Origin: an uncultured Sphingomonadaceae bacterium
GTDB lineage: Bacteria; Pseudomonadota; Alphaproteobacteria; Sphingomonadales; Sphingomonadaceae
Assembly: GCA_913060895.1 (NCBI GenBank)
Contig: CAJXSN010000002.1
Coordinates: 217,194-281,193 of the forward strand
DNA: 64,000 bases
Direction: 5' to 3'
A program made the position numbers and the translations under genes. Shown in pieces: positions 63,025-64,000 of this stretch. The notes below the pieces were generated by a model that was not told the DNA's origin, searched no databases, and saw only the letters and a program-made list of their open reading frames with translations. Position 1 is the stretch's first letter. Each line of letters opens with the position of its first letter.

Positions 63025-63292
63025 GTGGATATTCCCATCATACGCAATATGCTTTCGATACCCTTGGCAGAAATGTCCGGGGATTTTTCTGTGGCCAATT
63101 GCTGAGAAGCTGACCTTCTATAGCTGAGCTTTGGCGCACTCGAACCTGCCCGAAGTCTCGAGTTTTCGCGCTTCCGAAGAAACCATGAGCTTATATACGA
63201 TTGTCCGGAAGCCAAACATGAACATGAAATAACAAACGTTTCTCGATCATGTTGAAGGAGTTCTTAACAAATTTGTCCCATTAATCTTATCC
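63025..63292. other. Intergenic region before the terminal surface-protein gene
   Basis: A 268-base AT-richer gap. It holds CTTCCG (63171-63176) repeated inverted as CGGAAG (63206-63211), too far apart for a good terminator. No Shine-Dalgarno is close to the ATG at 63293. Nothing else is supported. Confidence 0.5.
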
Positions 63293-63953
63293 ATGAAACG
63301 CATAGCAATCAAAAGCGGACTGCTGGCATCTGCCACTATTACCGCCATCGCCCTGCCCTCCGCCGCTATGGCTGCGGGTGTCCCTGCAGGTACGCCGATC
63401 GATAACACGGCGGAAGCAACCTATACTATTGGCGGCGTGACCGAGACGGTTCCGTCGAACACTGTCACCGTGCAGGTGGACGAAATCCTCGATGTTGCGG
63501 TCCAGTCGCTTGATGGTGGCAATGTCGCGATTGACGATAACGGCGCGGTTCTCACCTTTCAGGTCAACAACACTGGTAACGGCCCAGAAGCATACGAGAT
63601 TGAAGTCGACCCGGCGATCGTTGGCGACGACTTTGATCCCTCCATCGTTAAATTCGCTTACGACAGCAACGGCAATGGCGTTTATGACGAAGGCGAAGAC
63701 ACGGTTATCCCCTTCGGCGGATCGACCCCGACCATTCTTGCCGACGATAGCCTTCGTCTGTTTGTCATCACGGAGCTGGATGGCGCGAACCCGGATGATC
63801 AGGACACGGCAGATGTCCGCCTGACCGCGACAGCTGAAACCGGCAGCGGCGACCCAGGCACAGTATTCGCCGGACAGGGCGTGGACGGTGTGGATGCAGT
63901 TGTCGGCCTGACGACTGCCCTCGACTCCGATATCGGCACCCTGATTGCACAAT
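63293..63953 (+). CDS. Exported repeat-type surface protein (DUF11-like), 3' truncated
   Basis: The first 220 residues of a larger protein. Signal peptide about 1-28 (MKRIAIKSGLLAS...AMAAG). It then has beta-rich text typical of DUF11/cell-surface proteins: PIDNTAEATYTIGG, TFQVNNTGNGPEAYEIEV and FAYDSNGNGVYDEGEDTV. The segment D-S-N-G-N-G-V-Y-D-E-G-E resembles a calcium-binding loop. The reading frame continues past 63953 only into adapter sequence, so those last residues are not real. Full length and function cannot be seen. Confidence 0.85.
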
Positions 63954-64000
63954 CTGTCTCTTATACACATCTGACGCTGCCGACGATCTACTCTGTGTAG
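63954..64000. other. Illumina Nextera adapter read-through (artefact)
   Basis: From 63954 the sequence begins CTGTCTCTTATACACATCT, the transposase mosaic end. The Nextera read-2 adapter (GACGCTGCCGACGA), an 8-base index TCTACTCT and GTGTAG follow. This is library adapter and not genomic DNA. It is an error at a contig end. Confidence 0.97.

Noticed and set aside
63171..63211. CTTCCG/CGGAAG inverted repeat as a terminator after tRNA-Pro
   Set aside because: The loop of 29 bases is too long and no T-run follows.
63287..63970. Minus-strand open frame opposite the last gene, starting MCIRDR
   Set aside because: It begins inside the adapter; MCIRDR is a translation of adapter sequence.
1..64000. 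CRISPR arrays, prophage, insertion sequences, toxin-antitoxin or defence islands
   Set aside because: I found no regularly spaced repeats, transposase or integrase motifs, and no toxin-antitoxin pair. The window looks like stable core chromosome.

Overview
The window is a stretch of alphaproteobacterial chromosome, most likely Sphingomonadales and probably Erythrobacteraceae. This rests on the gene set and order (rpsB-tsf, pyrH-frr-uppS-cdsA-dxr-rseP-bamA-ompH-fabZ), an NDUFS4-like complex I subunit, a short 4.5S-type SRP RNA, a GAAC-N7-GAAC LexA-type box and many small exported proteins of sphingomonad type. The genus is inference; no 16S rRNA is present. Coding density is high, with no insertion sequence, prophage or CRISPR array.

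Layout. 1-9 kb: 5'-truncated rnd, oxyR, a PilZ protein, pgsA, an LplT-like MFS transporter, an orphan ThDP enzyme, an EVE protein and a GGDEF-EAL protein. 8.7-12.5 kb: the coupled run dapF-mtaB-ftsY-yciB. 12.7-19.6 kb: kup, then a minus-strand cytochrome c maturation run read ccmC-ccmD-ccmE-ccmF-ccmG-ccmH-ccmI, without ccmA/ccmB. 19.7-22 kb: leucine-type dehydrogenase, tRNA-His, a 2OG-Fe(II) oxygenase and an ABM-type protein. 22-31.5 kb: the minus-strand envelope block pyrH-frr-uppS-cdsA-dxr-rseP-bamA-ompH-fabZ-rpmE. 31.7-35.1 kb: a K+/H+-type antiporter set between pyrH and rpsB-tsf. 35.1-38.5 kb: a LexA-type box with a small membrane protein, then pssA, psd and a KAS III enzyme. 38.7-46.1 kb: tRNA-Tyr, rlmB, a lipoprotein, HU, lon, ybaB-dnaX and SRP RNA. 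46.2-51.3 kb: a duplicated-domain exported protein, the NDUFS4-like protein, hrpB, polyprenyl synthase, chorismate mutase and a small exported protein. 51.5-54.9 kb: a PhoPQ-like two-component pair with a PepSY protein, then a SIMPL protein. 55-59.7 kb: ABC-F, a UDG-family protein, a DUF6456-like protein, an XRE regulator and a GT4 glycosyltransferase. 59.7-64 kb: secF, secD, yajC, tRNA-Pro and the start of a large exported surface protein.

Much of the window serves envelope biogenesis: phospholipids (pgsA, cdsA, pssA, psd), undecaprenyl and isoprenoid supply (dxr, uppS, polyprenyl synthase), outer-membrane assembly (bamA, ompH), protein export (secDF, yajC, ftsY, SRP RNA) and cytochrome c maturation. 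Several adjacent pairs overlap through ATGA, GTGA or TTGA junctions, which indicates translational coupling and fixes several start codons.

Two points stand out. First, a small single-pass membrane protein (35478-35702) is preceded by a promoter-embedded GAAC-N7-GAAC motif, so it is a candidate SOS-regulated membrane peptide. Second, the last 47 bases (63954-64000) match an Illumina Nextera transposase adapter plus an index. They are a sequencing artefact at a contig end, and the final gene is cut there.
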